Assembly: GCF_030247195.1 (NCBI RefSeq)
Contig: NC_080672.1
Coordinates: 362,258,271-362,322,270, forward strand
From: Topomyia yanbarensis
Taxonomy: Eukaryota > Arthropoda > Insecta > Diptera > Culicidae
Direction: 5' to 3'
Length of the DNA stretch: 64,000 nucleotides
Shown here piece by piece: positions 44,717 to 56,563 of the stretch (positions are counted from its first letter, which is position 1; every line of letters starts with the position of its first letter). A model generated the notes under the pieces. The model searched no databases and was not told where the DNA came from. It worked only from the letters and a program-made list of their open reading frames with translations. Position numbers and translations under genes: made by a program.

Positions 44717-46554
44717 CACCCAGGTTTTTTTACGCGGGGGATACGTACCGCGTAAAAAAACCGCGTAAAAAAACCGCGTAAAAAACCGCGTTAATTGAAA
44801 AATCCGCGTAAAAAAACCGCGTTAATCGGAAAATCCGCGTAAAAAAACCGCGTTAATTCGAAAATCCGCGCAAAAAAAACTCTCAGCAAAAGGCTTAGAA
44901 TATTTTTGGAAGTTTTTTTTTGCGCGGATTTTGCAATTAACACGCTTTTTGCAAAAAATAGTCCTTTTGAATGCAAAAGCCTTAGAAGATTTTCGGAAAG
45001 ATGGAAGAGACGGGTCTGGAAGATTCCTTATGGCCCGCACCCCAACAATATGAGTATTTTCGGAATGGTCTTGAAGAGTAGGTTCCAGAAATTGATCTTT
45101 GACGCCATTTTGAAATCAAAGATGGCGACTTCTGGTTTAGCGAAATTCGCTATAACTCAATCAATATGGGTATTTTTGGATGGTCTTGAAGAATAGGTGC
45201 CAGAAATTGATCTTTGACGCCATTTTGAAATCAAAGATGGCGACTTCCAGTTTAGCTAAATTCGCTATAACTCAATCAATATGGATATTTTTGGAATGGT
45301 TTTGAGGAGTAGGTGCCAGAAATTGATCTTTGACGCCATTTTGAAATCAAAGATGGCGACTTCCGGTTTAGCGAAATTCGCTATAACTCAATCAATATGG
45401 ATATTTTCGGAATGGTCTTGAAGAGTAGGTGCCAGAAATTGATCTTTGACACCATTTTGAAATCAAAGATGGCGACTTTCGGTTTAGCTAAATTCGCTAT
45501 AACTCAATGAATATGGATATTTTTGGAATGGTCTTGACGAGTAGGTGCCAGAAATAAATATATCTGCACCTTCCCCGCAAGGAAGAAGAGACGTATGTGG
45601 TGTGAGTTGGGGGTTTGAATTTATTCAAATTAAACATATTGCTTAAATTTAAGTAAATTCAACTGTTTAATTAAAACTATTTGTACTACAACTTCAACTT
45701 CCAAAAATACCAATATTGACTGGGTTATAGCGAATTTCGCGAAATCGGAAATCGCCATCTTGAATTTAAAAATGGCGTCAAAAATCAATTTTTGGAAACT
45801 ACTCGTAAAGATCATTCCAAAAACACTCATATTGACTGGGTTATAGTGAATGTGGCTAACCCGGAAGTCGCCATCTTGGAATTCAAAATGGCGTCAAACA
45901 TCGATCTTTGTCTACTACTCGTCAAGATCATTCCGAAAATACCCATATTGATTGGATTATAGCGAATTTCACTAAACCGGAAGTCGCCATATTTGATTTC
46001 AAAATGGCGTCAAAAATCAATTTCTGACGCCTAATCTTCAAGTCCATTCCGAAAATACCCATATTGATTGGGTTATACCGAATTTAGCAAAACCGGAAGT
46101 CGCCATCTTTGATTTCAAAATGGCGTCAAAAATCAATTTCTGGAACCTACTCTTCAAGACCATTCCGAAAATATCCATATTGTTGGGGTGCGGGCCATAA
46201 GGAATCTTCCAGACCCGTCTCTTCCATCTTTCCGAAAATCTTCTAAGTCTTTTGCATTCAAAAGGACTTAGAATATTTTTTGCAAAAACCGTGTTAATGG
46301 CGAAATCTGCGCAAAATAAAAACTTCCAAAATTCTTCCAAGTTCTTAGATTTAAAAGGACTTAGAATTTTTTTCAGAAAAAAGTCTAAGTCTTTTGCATT
46401 CAAAAGGACTTAGAATATTTTTGCAAAACCCGCGTTTATCTGAAAATCCGCGTAAAAAAACCGCCGTAATTGGAAAATCCGCGTTCATTGGAAAATCCGC
46501 GTAAAAAAACCTCGTAAAAAATCGCGCAAAAAAACCCGTAAAAAAACCTGGGTG
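44717..46554. mobile_element. CCGCGTAAA foldback element, long copy (1.84 kb)
   Basis: The ends CACCCAGGTTTTTTTACGCG and CCCGTAAAAAAACCTGGGTG are flanked by TA (44,715-44,716 and 46,555-46,556). Outer zones (44,740-44,880 and 46,420-46,550) are CCGCGTAAAAAAA arrays. Next inside, inverted blocks share TTTTGAATGCAAAAGnCTTAGAA and GGTCTGGAAGATTCCTTATG. The core is a pair of inverted tandem arrays (separate entry). There is no transposase. The small relative is at 33,666-33,889. Confidence 0.9.
45069..46190. repeat. Inverted pair of 116-bp tandem arrays
   Basis: Left array units start at 45,069, 45,181, 45,298, 45,414 and 45,530, at each GGT(C/T)TTGA(A/G/C)GAnTAGG. Right array units, in opposite orientation, are marked near 45,805, 45,919, 46,035 and 46,152. 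Each unit contains CGCCATTTTGAAATCAAAGATGGCG, itself a hairpin, given here as CGCCATTTTGA / TCAAAGATGGCG. A unique spacer lies at about 45,560-45,700. Confidence 0.9.
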
Positions 46555-46649
46555 TATTTGGTCGAAATAAAATTTCAACGATCTTGTACAAAATTTAAAG
46601 GTATCCACATCTAGCGTAAGTGGTGGAAAATTTTAAAATGATTTTTTTA

Positions 46650-47382
46650 ATAGCGACATTCTGATTGGTTCCTATTATTCATTGAGTGGCGCGTAACAGA
46701 CTGGTCTAAGTTACGTCTGTATTTGGTTTGCTCTTAAATCTTTATCTATAAAAGAACGAACACCGATTTAGTATCTAACCATTTTAGAGTTGGAGAACTG
46801 TTTCGAATTGAGCGATTTATGTCTTTGTGGTGATCGGAAAAGATAGAAATCAGCAAAAATCTATAGTTTACGTGAAAGTAAGGAGCCTTTGTATGCATAA
46901 GAGAATAGCACACAAACCGCATTAAGGTCAAAACTAATTTACAGTACAGCGACAATGCCAAGAGGAAATGCGAACAACCCACTCGGTTTTATTGTCATTC
47001 TAGCTTTGATTTTCTGTTGATAATAGGGTTTCTTGCATTTACCATCGATTGAAATCGACGAAAATAGCCCCACGTAGCAGTTATTGATTTCAAAGGGACC
47101 CAAATCTCGAAATAAAAGATAGTGCCGCATGCGAAAAATATTTTCTGCTTAAATGAGACATATCATTTCGAAGCAAATACTAACAATAGACATGTTTTTT
47201 TGATCAGAATAAATCGTTCATTTGAGAATAAGACCATCAGTTTGAGTATTAAAGTTCACTTAAACGCGTTTCTGGATTTTTTTGAAAAAAATATTCGAGT
47301 ACCGGTACTACCGGTACTGAGAGCTTTAATACCGGCAGAACCGGTTCACGCCAAAAAGAATCGAATCGCGGAACCCTACTTC
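46650..47382 (+). repeat. Dispersed repeat C, copy 2
   Basis: It aligns with 15,866-16,512 in the same orientation, with a few insertions of 10-60 bp. CCAAT-like ATTGGTT, then TTTGCTCTTAAATC, then TATAAAA lie in order in both copies. The equivalent short frame reads MPRGNANNPLGF. The GGTACTACCGGTACTGAGAG tail ends in GAACCCTA. Confidence 0.75.
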
Positions 47383-47399
47383 GTTCTAATGCACTGTAA

Positions 47400-48298
47400 T
47401 TAATATCTTTAATGGGATTTCATTCTCACATGATATGAATAATGTTTTATGAAAATTACCTTTAGTAAGTCTCGTACAGAGGTACCTTGTCTCGTCCTTC
47501 ATGGTAAGTGCGCTGCTTTTGCTGCCTGGGCTAAATTGTATATGTTCGAATGAAATGAAATATGCCGAATATGATCATCAAGATGATCATATAATCACTG
47601 CATTACGATAGCATTATATCGACTTTCTATTGGCTCTAAAATGGCCCTAAATGCACATGTAAAGCATAAATGCTTTAAAGGTCTCTGAAGCATGTACGCG
47701 TTATATCAGCTATATATACGTATTTATAGCAAGCGATAATGCTATATTTCAGCTGTGCAAGTATGCACTAATGATGCTAATATAGAGCTTCACTGCATTG
47801 TTAATGCTATATTGGAGTTTCAATGCAACAGTTCATAGCAATTATTTTCAATTCTTAGTAAAACCGAATCTGAATTACATTGAATTGTTGTTAGGCAGCT
47901 TTCTCGTTAAACGATTAAATGTTAGAAATATAACTAGAACTCAGAGAAGGATATCCTCCGATATTAGAGTAGAGTGGGGTCAAGTAGGTCAGTTTTTTTT
48001 TGGCGAGCTCGCGCGATGGTAATTTTGCACTGATTTTGACAAACTAGCATTTGTGGGAAAGGTTTTACATCTGACAACGTTTTGGCAATAATTATTTCAC
48101 GCCTGGCGAAATGTTTTTCAAGCTAAATCCAACAAGGCGAAGGTACTTTTTTCAATGTTTTCAAAATCTGGGGGTACAATAGGTAGGTTAAGGTATACGA
48201 GGTTAAATAAAACACTGTACACGCCTAGAAAATCAGCGGTTCAACTTTTATTTGAAGAGTATGCATACTGCAGATTATTGGAAAATAATAACAAAAAT
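47400..48298. other. Unassigned sequence
   Basis: It contains a perfect 22-bp palindrome TATGATCATC-AA-GATGATCATA at about 47,574-47,595, and scattered AATGCTATAT motifs that also occur at 44.2-44.4 kb. Confidence 0.4.
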
Positions 48299-48546
48299 CT
48301 TGAGCGTTTTTTCAAAACGTCATATCTGCAATGAGTTACTCTCTTTGTTTACTTTCTCTTTCGATTTTTATGGCGTCACTATAACACTTTTCATTTATTT
48401 TACAGTACAGATCGAAAGACGGTGGTTTTAACTAGCATATTATGCAAAGAGTTGAGGGATAAATGTTAAAGTGACCGAATTAAGAAGAGAAAGTAAACAA
48501 ATAGAGTAACTCATTGCAGATATGACGTTTTGAAAAAACGCTCAAG
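48299..48546 (+). mobile_element. MITE family M1, copy 2 (248 bp)
   Basis: Nearly identical to 12,477-12,730 along its whole length, same orientation, with the same CTTGAGCGTTTTTT ends and AAAT flanks. It differs by a few substitutions and a 6-bp deletion before the right TIR. The two copies share no flanking sequence, so they are independent insertions. Confidence 0.9.
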
Positions 48547-49052
48547 AAATATGCAATTTATTGACGTCATTCAGGTAGGAAAACGAGGAAGTGGCAAATA
48601 ATGTGAAAAATTGTGAAACCGCGCAAGAAAATGTTGAAAAAATGTTTTTCGGCAGCTGAGTCTGGCTTAGTACTCGCGAATAACTTCTTTGGTATATTCA
48701 TCGTCGCTAGAGTGTGGAAAGTCGTGTGGTGTCCGGCTGGCTAAAATCTTTTTGCATTATTTCAGCCTAGAATAGAACCACTGGGAATCTGCTCCCATGT
48801 CGTAAGAGGTGACCAACAACATGCTAGGAGTTCCTAGGTCATGGTATTGCTTCGTCCCGAAGACTTAACCTGAACGGACCTTACGGTTTTACATCATAGC
48901 CTTTATCCATTCGGTATTGAGTGAAACACTGCCATATAGTCACCTTTTCTGATTCGCTATTCCTGATTGTGTACTAACGTTTTAGGTTTCGTCTGGCGGT
49001 TGTACAATAGCCGTAAAGGATGAAGTCTAATTCTACACTAAGTAACAGCATA
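48547..49052. other. Unassigned, possibly retroelement 3' sequence
   Basis: GTCGCTAGAGTGTGGAA near 48,707 recurs as GCCGCTAGAGTGTGGAA near 54,752, after repeat B. The rest has no partner. Confidence 0.35.
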
Positions 49053-49054
49053 TA

Positions 49055-50409
49055 GGGGAATTGTGGGAAAAACCGACACTGTGGGTAAAACCGACACCCC
49101 ACAACTTTGCCTAGAAATCAAATTTTTATTCATTTCATAATGATACATTATTATTAGTACGTTTATCTAGAGCATTTGAATAAAAATTGGATTTACGTTA
49201 GTGCGCCGAATATCAGAAAAATAAACAAAACATACGACAGCAGCGTTCATACTCGTCTGGATGTAAAATTTCGTTGATAGATTTTAAGGTTTTAACCGAA
49301 CAAAAGCTTTTCAAATCACCCCATTTTTCTGTACCTATTATTATCGGCCTTTCCTATGATCAATTAGATGCATTGAAGACGAGTTTGAGAAATTCAATAC
49401 TTTTAATTGCTTTTATAAAAAAATGTGCGCTGTTGGGGTAAAACCGACACCCTTTGCTTAGGGTAAAACCGACACACTGTTAAGATGGTTGTGTTTACTT
49501 GCGATTCATTACAAAAGGCTGGGGATCTTTGTGACACTTCAATTACACTATTAGCACACTATAGTAATAGCTGAAATACACAGAAATACTTTTATTGTGT
49601 TTATTTCTTATAAGTCTCTTTAAAAATCAAAAATTGGAATTTTTGCTTATCTAATTCTATCGAAGCTTTTGCTATTTCTCCAAAAAGCTCATCAAACCGA
49701 ATTTCTAGTGTTTTCTTGGTTTGTCATAGACGAACTTTATCACAATGAGACAATGATATTATGTATACCCCAATAGATCGTTGATAATCAGAGTCCGAAA
49801 AATCAAATCTGAAAAAGATAGTTTTACTAAGAAATGTGTGTGTGTCACTTATAAGTGAATGAATCCAATTAGCAGAACGTAGAACGCTTGCAAATCTTCT
49901 CTTACGAAATAAAATGACACTGGAAGTTGCAATGATGTGCGCAAGGATTATTTGGAAATACTCATATCAATAAATAATCCTATAGCATAAAATACTCTTA
50001 TTTCTAGTACTACGCTTTCGAACTATCTTCCCCTCACTACATGATGAAGCAATAAAAAGCACATATATTGCATCATACATACTCACACTTTATTAATCAC
50101 GCATATATCTAATTTTTAATAAAGATAAAGATTTTAATAAAGTGGAGAGAAAATAAATTAAAGGGGGTGTCGATCTTACCCCTATAGGGTGTCGGTTTTA
50201 CCCGCAGTGCCTACAAAAAGTCACTTTGTTTTCCAAGTTTTACAACCAATAATTTTTAATGAAATTAATTTTTCGAAGCGCTGAAAAAATTAAGTCTTGT
50301 TAAGAATTTTCTGAAGAAGAATTGTGCATTAAAATTATAATTTTATTGGTTTTGTGGCAACTTAGAAAAAGTGTTAAGCTTAAGGTGTCGGTTTTAACCA
50401 TAATTCCCC
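49055..50409 (+). mobile_element. TA-flanked CCGACAC-box element, long copy (1.36 kb)
   Basis: The ends GGGGAATTGTGGGAAAAACC and GGTTTTAACCATAATTCCCC are flanked by TA (49,053-49,054 and 50,410-50,411). GGGTAAAACCGACAC boxes also occur internally near 49,087, 49,437, 49,462, 50,165 and 50,187. On the minus strand, a decayed frame within about 49,990-49,600 reads LEIRFDELFGEIAKASIELD and ends in a KETYKK stop, suggesting a transposase C-terminus. This part is deleted from the 5351-6036 copy. Superfamily by target site: Tc1/mariner-pogo. Confidence 0.85.
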
Positions 50410-50411
50410 TA

Positions 50412-51364
50412 CTAATATACCGGACCGGCTCTTCCACGCCAAAGTATAACTTTCAAAGCTATGGTTTAAAAAAAGGAATTTAAAAAAGTTAACTTTCATG
50501 TAGGAAATTTATTGAATTGGCCTAAGATGAAGCTGCCGAATTGCACAAAAAGTTTTTTGTGTGGCAAGCGATCTGTTTATGTGTCAAAATAAGCCATTTT
50601 TTTATTAAATCTGGAACCGTCTACCGAAAATTGTACATTGACGAATACCTCCAAAAGTGACTTTTTTAGGTCTCATGCAGGTCTGACACTAGCTTTGTAC
50701 TACTTTTGCTTTCCAAACTAGTGGTAAACATTTTAACATTCTAGAACTTCACTCTTTGTCAGAAAATGTAGGGCCATCGGTAGCCAAAATTTCATAAAAT
50801 CGCACTCGTGGTCCTTTCTTCAAAATCCTCCAGTGCAGTACTATGCGTCACTGTTTCGAGTTTGATCCGCTCACATGGTAGTCGGTCTTTGCCAGTATCA
50901 GTGCGGTAAAATGTCAATTTCAAAGGAAAATATTCGCTTCAAGTGAAACTGCGAGTCATTCACTGTAAGCGTACCACCACTATACCAGTTGACTTCTGCT
51001 GCCGTCTTCGTTTGAGTCACTCAGAGTCCACTGTCAATTCAATAACAGCTTCTGGTCGTTTGACGTTTTTGCCTGTTTAGTTTCTATTGAAAATCAAACT
51101 GACATTAGCATGGAATCAGCTTATGGAGGTGAACCATTCCAATGAACCACGCCCAAATGAATATGAATGAACACTCACTGACATGAAAACAACTCCGACC
51201 AAAATAAAAAATACATACAGGGTAAAGGGTAAAATAAGACGAGACAACTCAAGACGGATACAGGTAAGCACTTTTTTTTCTCTGTATGAGTTAGGTTGTC
51301 ATTTTTTTTCGATGAAGCCGACAAATCAGGAGGATATGAAAAAAAGTATAAACAAATGACTTAT
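50412..51364. other. Unassigned sequence
   Basis: No supported feature. Confidence 0.4.
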
Positions 51365-51486
51365 GGCGTTTTCGTTTTTTCTTGGTGCTACACCGGTGTA
51401 GTGCAACGAAAGAGATAGACTGATTACACCCAAGTTTGAATGAGTGTAGCACCGACTACACCGGTCTAGTGCACTGTCAAAAACGA
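51365..51486. mobile_element. Putative 122-bp MITE
   Basis: GGCGTTTTCGTTTTTTC at the left and GTCAAAAACGAA at the right form short imperfect TIRs. Inside, GCTACACCGGTGTAGTGCA and GACTACACCGGTCTAGTGCA are direct near-copies, each a partial palindrome. Confidence 0.55.
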
Positions 51487-52574
51487 ATATTTTAGACAAT
51501 TTAGCCATTAGTGGGCTTTTCTGTTGACATAAATTTTGTTTCGGTTTGGTAATAATTTTTTATTAGTAGTTTCAAGATAAGAAGTGTCACTAAGTAATCG
51601 AATCTGAAGATCCGAGGTGAAACCCGGCCTTTTCTCGCTTTTCATTGTGCGCCAAAGAATCGAAATGTTCGTTCGGAAATAACCCACTCGCACTTACGCA
51701 ACTGACAAAGTAAACAAACCACTGAGAGTTGTCAAAAATGAATAAACTTCGTTCACCACCAATCGAGCTCATTCCTTTAGCTATAATTGGTTAACATTTT
51801 TTTAAATAAAAATAATTGATAAATGCATTTTTTATAGCAATAAGTAATAAATAAATTTAAATTATTATGAGCTTCCTGCAAAGCTACGATGGGAACCTTT
51901 AAAAGGATTCTTTTCCGCTGGGTAGTCGCCGTAGCTTCTTGTCAAATTTTGTGTTTTGTCGGTCACGTATTGTTTTTTTTTTTGTTCTCAGCATTTCCGC
52001 AATTCGTAACTTTGTTTTGTTGTGCTGACCTTTTTTTTGTACGCTGAGAACTGATGTGTCCACTACCAGGGGGCTCCGTTTGTGAGCTTTTTGGTGTGGG
52101 GGTAAGAGGCGGGCTATTAATAAAAAAACTCAATTTTGGTTTGCCTTCCTTTCTTGTGCCCTGCCGAATAATGGTTGACAGATGATCCCAGTAAGCAAAT
52201 TTTCTGGCAGAGACCGCTCTGCTAGATTTCTGTAAGTCTTCTGTGACAGGAACCGAGCAAAACCCTGGCATAACTCGGACATAAACTGTGCAAAGAACCT
52301 GGCAATTCCTACCTGGTATAATTTAGCACGAATCAAGCAAAACATCTGACAAAGATGTGGCAGGAAGCGTGCAGAGATCTTGGCCGTACATTTCTGACTG
52401 GATTCTGGATAAAAGTGAGCAACATCGGTTGGTTTAATCGCTTCGGTTGTTGCATTTGAGCGAATTCGTTGCTAGAATTTTCGCACAAATCGCGCAAAAT
52501 GCTCGCAGAAACTCTGCCAGCATCAATTTCGCTTTGCTCAACTTTTGCTAACTTTCTGCTTGCCACGCTGACCG
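51487..52574. other. Unassigned sequence
   Basis: A diffuse hairpin lies at 51,892-51,947 (AAGCTACG with CGTAGCTT). From 52,190 on, CTGGCAGA/TCTGCCAG-like words recur without clear periodicity. Confidence 0.4.
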
Positions 52575-53180
52575 GAATGTGGCTAGCGAGGTTGGCAGTG
52601 CAGCCAATTTCTTTGTCATATTTAGATATGTTTCTATAATACCAGGCAACGGGCGTCCCTATCTCTACATACAGAATTTGACAATACGCAACATCGTTTT
52701 TGCACCGATCAATGGAGGTCAGTTTTGACAACGTCAAAATCGCTTGAAATGTCATCAACAAACTACTTTCTCTAATTTGATGCAAACTAAAGTGCTCCTG
52801 GTTTGTATTTAGACAAATTTCGGTTATTTTGTTACAAACAAAGTTTTTATGTTGACTACGCCAATTTGACGTCATGTCATCCTCTTGTATAATACATATA
52901 AAAATGCCCGTTTTTTAACACTTACACGTTATTTGGTAGTACGTTCATCTCTTTTTTCAATTTTTGTTGCAAATTTGATTCTGATGAATAGACTGTTATG
53001 CTAGCCAAATTTGCTAGAAACATGTAGTATGTGATAAAAATGTTGGATTGGTTAGTACCAGACAAATTTTGGCGAAATGTGTGTTAATAAAACGGTCATT
53101 GTTATGTGTATTATAGCAAAATATCTAAATATGACAAAGAAACTGGCTGCACTGGCAACCGCGCTAGCTGCATGCAGTCC
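52575..53180. repeat. Inverted repeat with 70-bp arms
   Basis: GCTAGCGAGGTTGGCAGTGC with TTCTTTGTCATATTTAGATA at 52,581-52,628 is the reverse complement of 53,115-53,175 (ATATCTAAATATGACAAAGA, GCACTGGCAACCGCGCTAGC). The 470-bp interior is unique. The 180-codon minus frame at 52,333-52,875, the longest frame in the window, crosses the left arm and shows no domain. Confidence 0.7.
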
Positions 53181-53193
53181 TGTCATCAATTGT

Positions 53194-53746
53194 GCAATGG
53201 ACTTAGTTGTTTTTCGCGTTTTTTGCAACATGGCGGTTCATGTTTGGCTCAAGCTTAAAATTGTTTTTTTAATAATTGACATCTTCTCGCTTGAATTTTG
53301 TTTGTTTCATGCACTTCATTAAGCCAACGAATGTGGGAAATCGTGGAATCGTGTGTAAGTATAGTAGAACAAGATCTCTGACCAAAAATCTTAATGAACG
53401 TCAGAGGGTGGTAAGTTTTGGTGTGCAATATCAATTTAACCATTGATTCTACATATAGTTTGGTGGTGTTTATGTGAGTAGATAATGAATCCGAAAATAA
53501 GTATTATTTTTAATTTTCATATTAAGCAACTACGGGCGATTAAATGGCGCGTTCCGTGGGCGATTTGGTGGCGATTCAAAGGTGGGTAGGGCGGCAAAAA
53601 AATGACGGCGGCAAATCGCCCAAATGTTGCATTTGAAATAGCCCCCTAATTGCCAGCAATTTGCTGGCAAATTGAAAGGCAAATAGCACATCCGAGTTGG
53701 CAAATAGCCCCCCGTTAGCCAGCAACTTGCCCTTTTTGACTGGGTT
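53194..53746 (+). repeat. Dispersed repeat A, copy 2
   Basis: Same order and orientation as 1203-1752. It differs by small indels, for example a 30-bp insertion around 53,250. Confidence 0.75.
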
Positions 53747-54169
53747 GTCTCTTCTTGTCTTCGGTTTACCCGGATCTCACTTGACTGGTGCTCACAGGGT
53801 AAATTGAAAGCGGATCTATTCATTTGAGAGGATCAAACGAAGGAGGTTGAATATGATTGACTGCGTTCATTCAGTTTCGATTGAATGACATGAAATTTTA
53901 CTGCACTGGTCAGTATTGCTCTTCTCCCATCCATTTTTCTTCTGGGCCGCCGATGAATCAAGAGTCCTTGCCGTTGTGTTTATTATATTTATTACGCATA
54001 ATAAACATGTCGTTTGAAATTTGGCATTTAACCCAATTACGGAAACGTGTCTGATAAGGAGAGTGGAGATGCCAATTTGTAATGTATAGTAATGCTATTT
54101 GTGACATCTTTTATACTTTATGTACGCTTGCTTTGTACTGCAAACTTTGAAAACGATCATTGAAGTGGT

Positions 54170-54640
54170 AATAAGAAGCAATACTCCCGATGGCCGGCTG
54201 TTCGGAGTTCAAATTCTCGGAAAGTGATCGCAAGCGACTTTCGTACATATTGCTAAGATCATATAGCTTATAAATGAATAGGCCTCTATTATATTCCACG
54301 CGGCTTTATCCTTTTATGTAACTCCCCGCGGAAGTATAAAAATTAAAATGCATATCCGAACGGCGTCCATATTTCTACTGAAGGTCGCACACCTGTAAAC
54401 TTTGATCTAAAATGAAAAGACAAAGCGCGCGAGTACTTAGCTAAATCACAATATCTACCAAGATATATGAATCCTGATTCATTTCCCTACCTACTAACTC
54501 CAATCCTATCCTGCGACACTTGTGGATGATGCAGAGAATTCCTCGGTCATAATAGTCACAAGTGTTGAACTAACATTCCTTCCCATCCCAGAATTGACCT
54601 GCATGGGCGTGGCCATCTACGTTATTGATCACACTATAAT
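54170..54640 (+). repeat. Dispersed repeat B, copy 2
   Basis: It matches 2858-3135 with an additional internal segment (about 54,260-54,410). Variants include ACTCCCGATGGCCGGCTG, TTCCCTACCTACTAACTCC, GATGATGCAGAG and GAACTAACATTCCTTCCC. Confidence 0.65.
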
Positions 54641-55480
54641 CTTAGTCTCTTTAGGTTGCACGTTCAATATGCAATTTTAACCGGCTTTGATCAATCAAGG
54701 GGAAACTAACGGGCGGTCAACTTAACTAAACTAAAGCTAAGTCCTCATCGCCGCTAGAGTGTGGAATTCAAGTTGTGCATTCCGGCTCACGTGGTTGCTT
54801 AGCTGTGCGACGATCACGTTTGCGCATCGGATCATTGTTTTGGAATCCTTTTTAATCTTCTTCGATCATGTTTTCATTTATTATTATCTACTTTAACAAC
54901 ACCTTAAATTATTATATTGTCAACTCACGCGAAATATCTGACGCGTATTCATTGATGACGAGCACATTTTTTCACACGAGCCCGTAATGTTTCGAACGGA
55001 GCCTTGAATTGTTAAACAGATGCAATTGCGTCATTTATACCCTCTTCATTTCTTTTTAGCGTTTTTCGCACAAAACTACGCACAATTTCCCTGTCAAAAT
55101 CATTAAAATTTACATTATGGTAGTGACCTATCGTACCTCCAAGCGTATGTTTCATGTAAATGTCCGTATTTTTATCAAAAATTAAAATATTGAAAATGAA
55201 CACAAAACACAAAACATTCTACTCTACATACTGTTATCTGAGCGCAAATTGTATGACTGGAAAGGACAGGCCCGCAGAAAATTGTCAAAGGGGGGGGGGG
55301 GTTAATTCTTTAACGTTCATTTTAAAGGAAACGTACAGAAACCCTCAAACTTTGAAGATTTTTTTCAGATGCCTGGACCTAGTCTTGTAAACCAAACGAA
55401 TCAGCTCAACAAATTGGGTAAATGTTTGTTATCGAGAAGGAGTAATCAAAAGATACCGCTGCATAGTAGTCAGAAGCGTT
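54641..55480. other. Unassigned sequence with poly(G) run
   Basis: ACAGGCCCGCAG followed by a 12-base G run at about 55,291-55,302 mirrors, in inverse orientation, the C run and GCACGGGCCTGGCC at 59,238-59,270. Both look like one terminus of the same element. Confidence 0.4.
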
Positions 55481-56563
55481 AACTTAATTCACTAGAGGGC
55501 AAATCGTCGAATATATTCACAGGATATCTTTGGACGAATTGTTGGTAAGAATATTTCCAACAACCTGACAAAAATTCAAATTAGGCATGGCTTAATACGA
55601 TTAAACTAAAAAAAAATATACTGACAAGGTAGTAAGTTGGTGTCTTCGACAAAGTTTTAGAAGTGCTTGTAATGAAGAATTTTGTTGAACAACTTGAACT
55701 TGTAGGACTTAAAGCAATCGATTCAAAAAGCGTTTTCTAATGCAACACCCTTAAATTTAGTTTTTTTTATTATAACTTTTTCCACTGTGACTTTTCGTGC
55801 AAACAAATGTGGAGGCATTGAAACCACATAATGTTGTTGAATACTGTAAGTAGAAATACTCATTCGTTTGAAAGTTATTGAAAATTTTAATATTTTAACC
55901 ATTAATTACAAAATTTTACGAAAAAAAAACATTACAGAGTGAGCTTACCCTATTCATAGGGTTCTAGAGTACCACGCATCAGACCTTCTTACCTTTATTA
56001 TGCGTAATCTGGACATTGAAAATAGTTCCTGCTCGTCCATTTGGGTTTGCATCTTTCTCTCTTATACGCGTTGAAGTTGATGTAAACAAATTTAAAATTC
56101 TTCCATAACTCTTTTTATAAGAGGTGTGCGTAGCGCCGCTGATTTTAGGTAATTTTTTTACATGCAGTCTTCAACAATATTTTTACATGCAGTCTTCAAC
56201 AATATTATGTGGTTTTAATACCTCAACATTTGTCTGGAACATCGTTTGCACGAAAAGTCAAAATGAAGAAGGTTATATTAAAAAACTAAATTTAAGGGGA
56301 TTGCATTAGAAAACGCTTTATAAATCGATAACATTAAGTCCCACAAGCTTAAGTTGTTCAAGAAAATTCTTCATTATGAGTATTTCTAAAACTTTGTCGA
56401 AGACACCAACTTTCTGCCTCGTCAGTATAAAAAGTTAATTTGTCTAGTTCAATCATAGTAAGCCTCAATTTAATTTTTATCAGATTGTGGGTAATATTCA
56501 TTCAATTCCTCCAAAGACACCCTGTGAATATATTCGATGGTTTGGCCTTTAGTGAATTAAGTT
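55481..56563. repeat. 1.08-kb foldback palindrome
   Basis: The outer ends AACTTAATTCACTAGAGGGC and GCCTTTAGTGAATTAAGTT are inverted. Further pairs include TCGAATATATTCACAGG with CCTGTGAATATATTCGA, GGTGTCTTCGACAAAGTTTT with 56,392-56,411, and ATTGAAACCACATAATGTTG with 56,200-56,219. The right arm carries a 28-bp tandem duplication (TTTTTACATGCAGTCTTCAA twice, 56,156-56,206). The centre is at about 56,010. Non-coding. Confidence 0.85.

Noticed and set aside
44160..47840. AATGCTATAT-like words at 44.2-44.4 kb and 47.6-47.84 kb as one repeat family
   Set aside because: Only short AT-rich words match; no alignable block longer than chance.
52333..52875. 180-codon minus-strand frame, the longest in the window
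   Set aside because: It crosses one arm of the 52,575-53,180 inverted repeat, has no domain, signal peptide or splice context, and its composition is that of repeat DNA.
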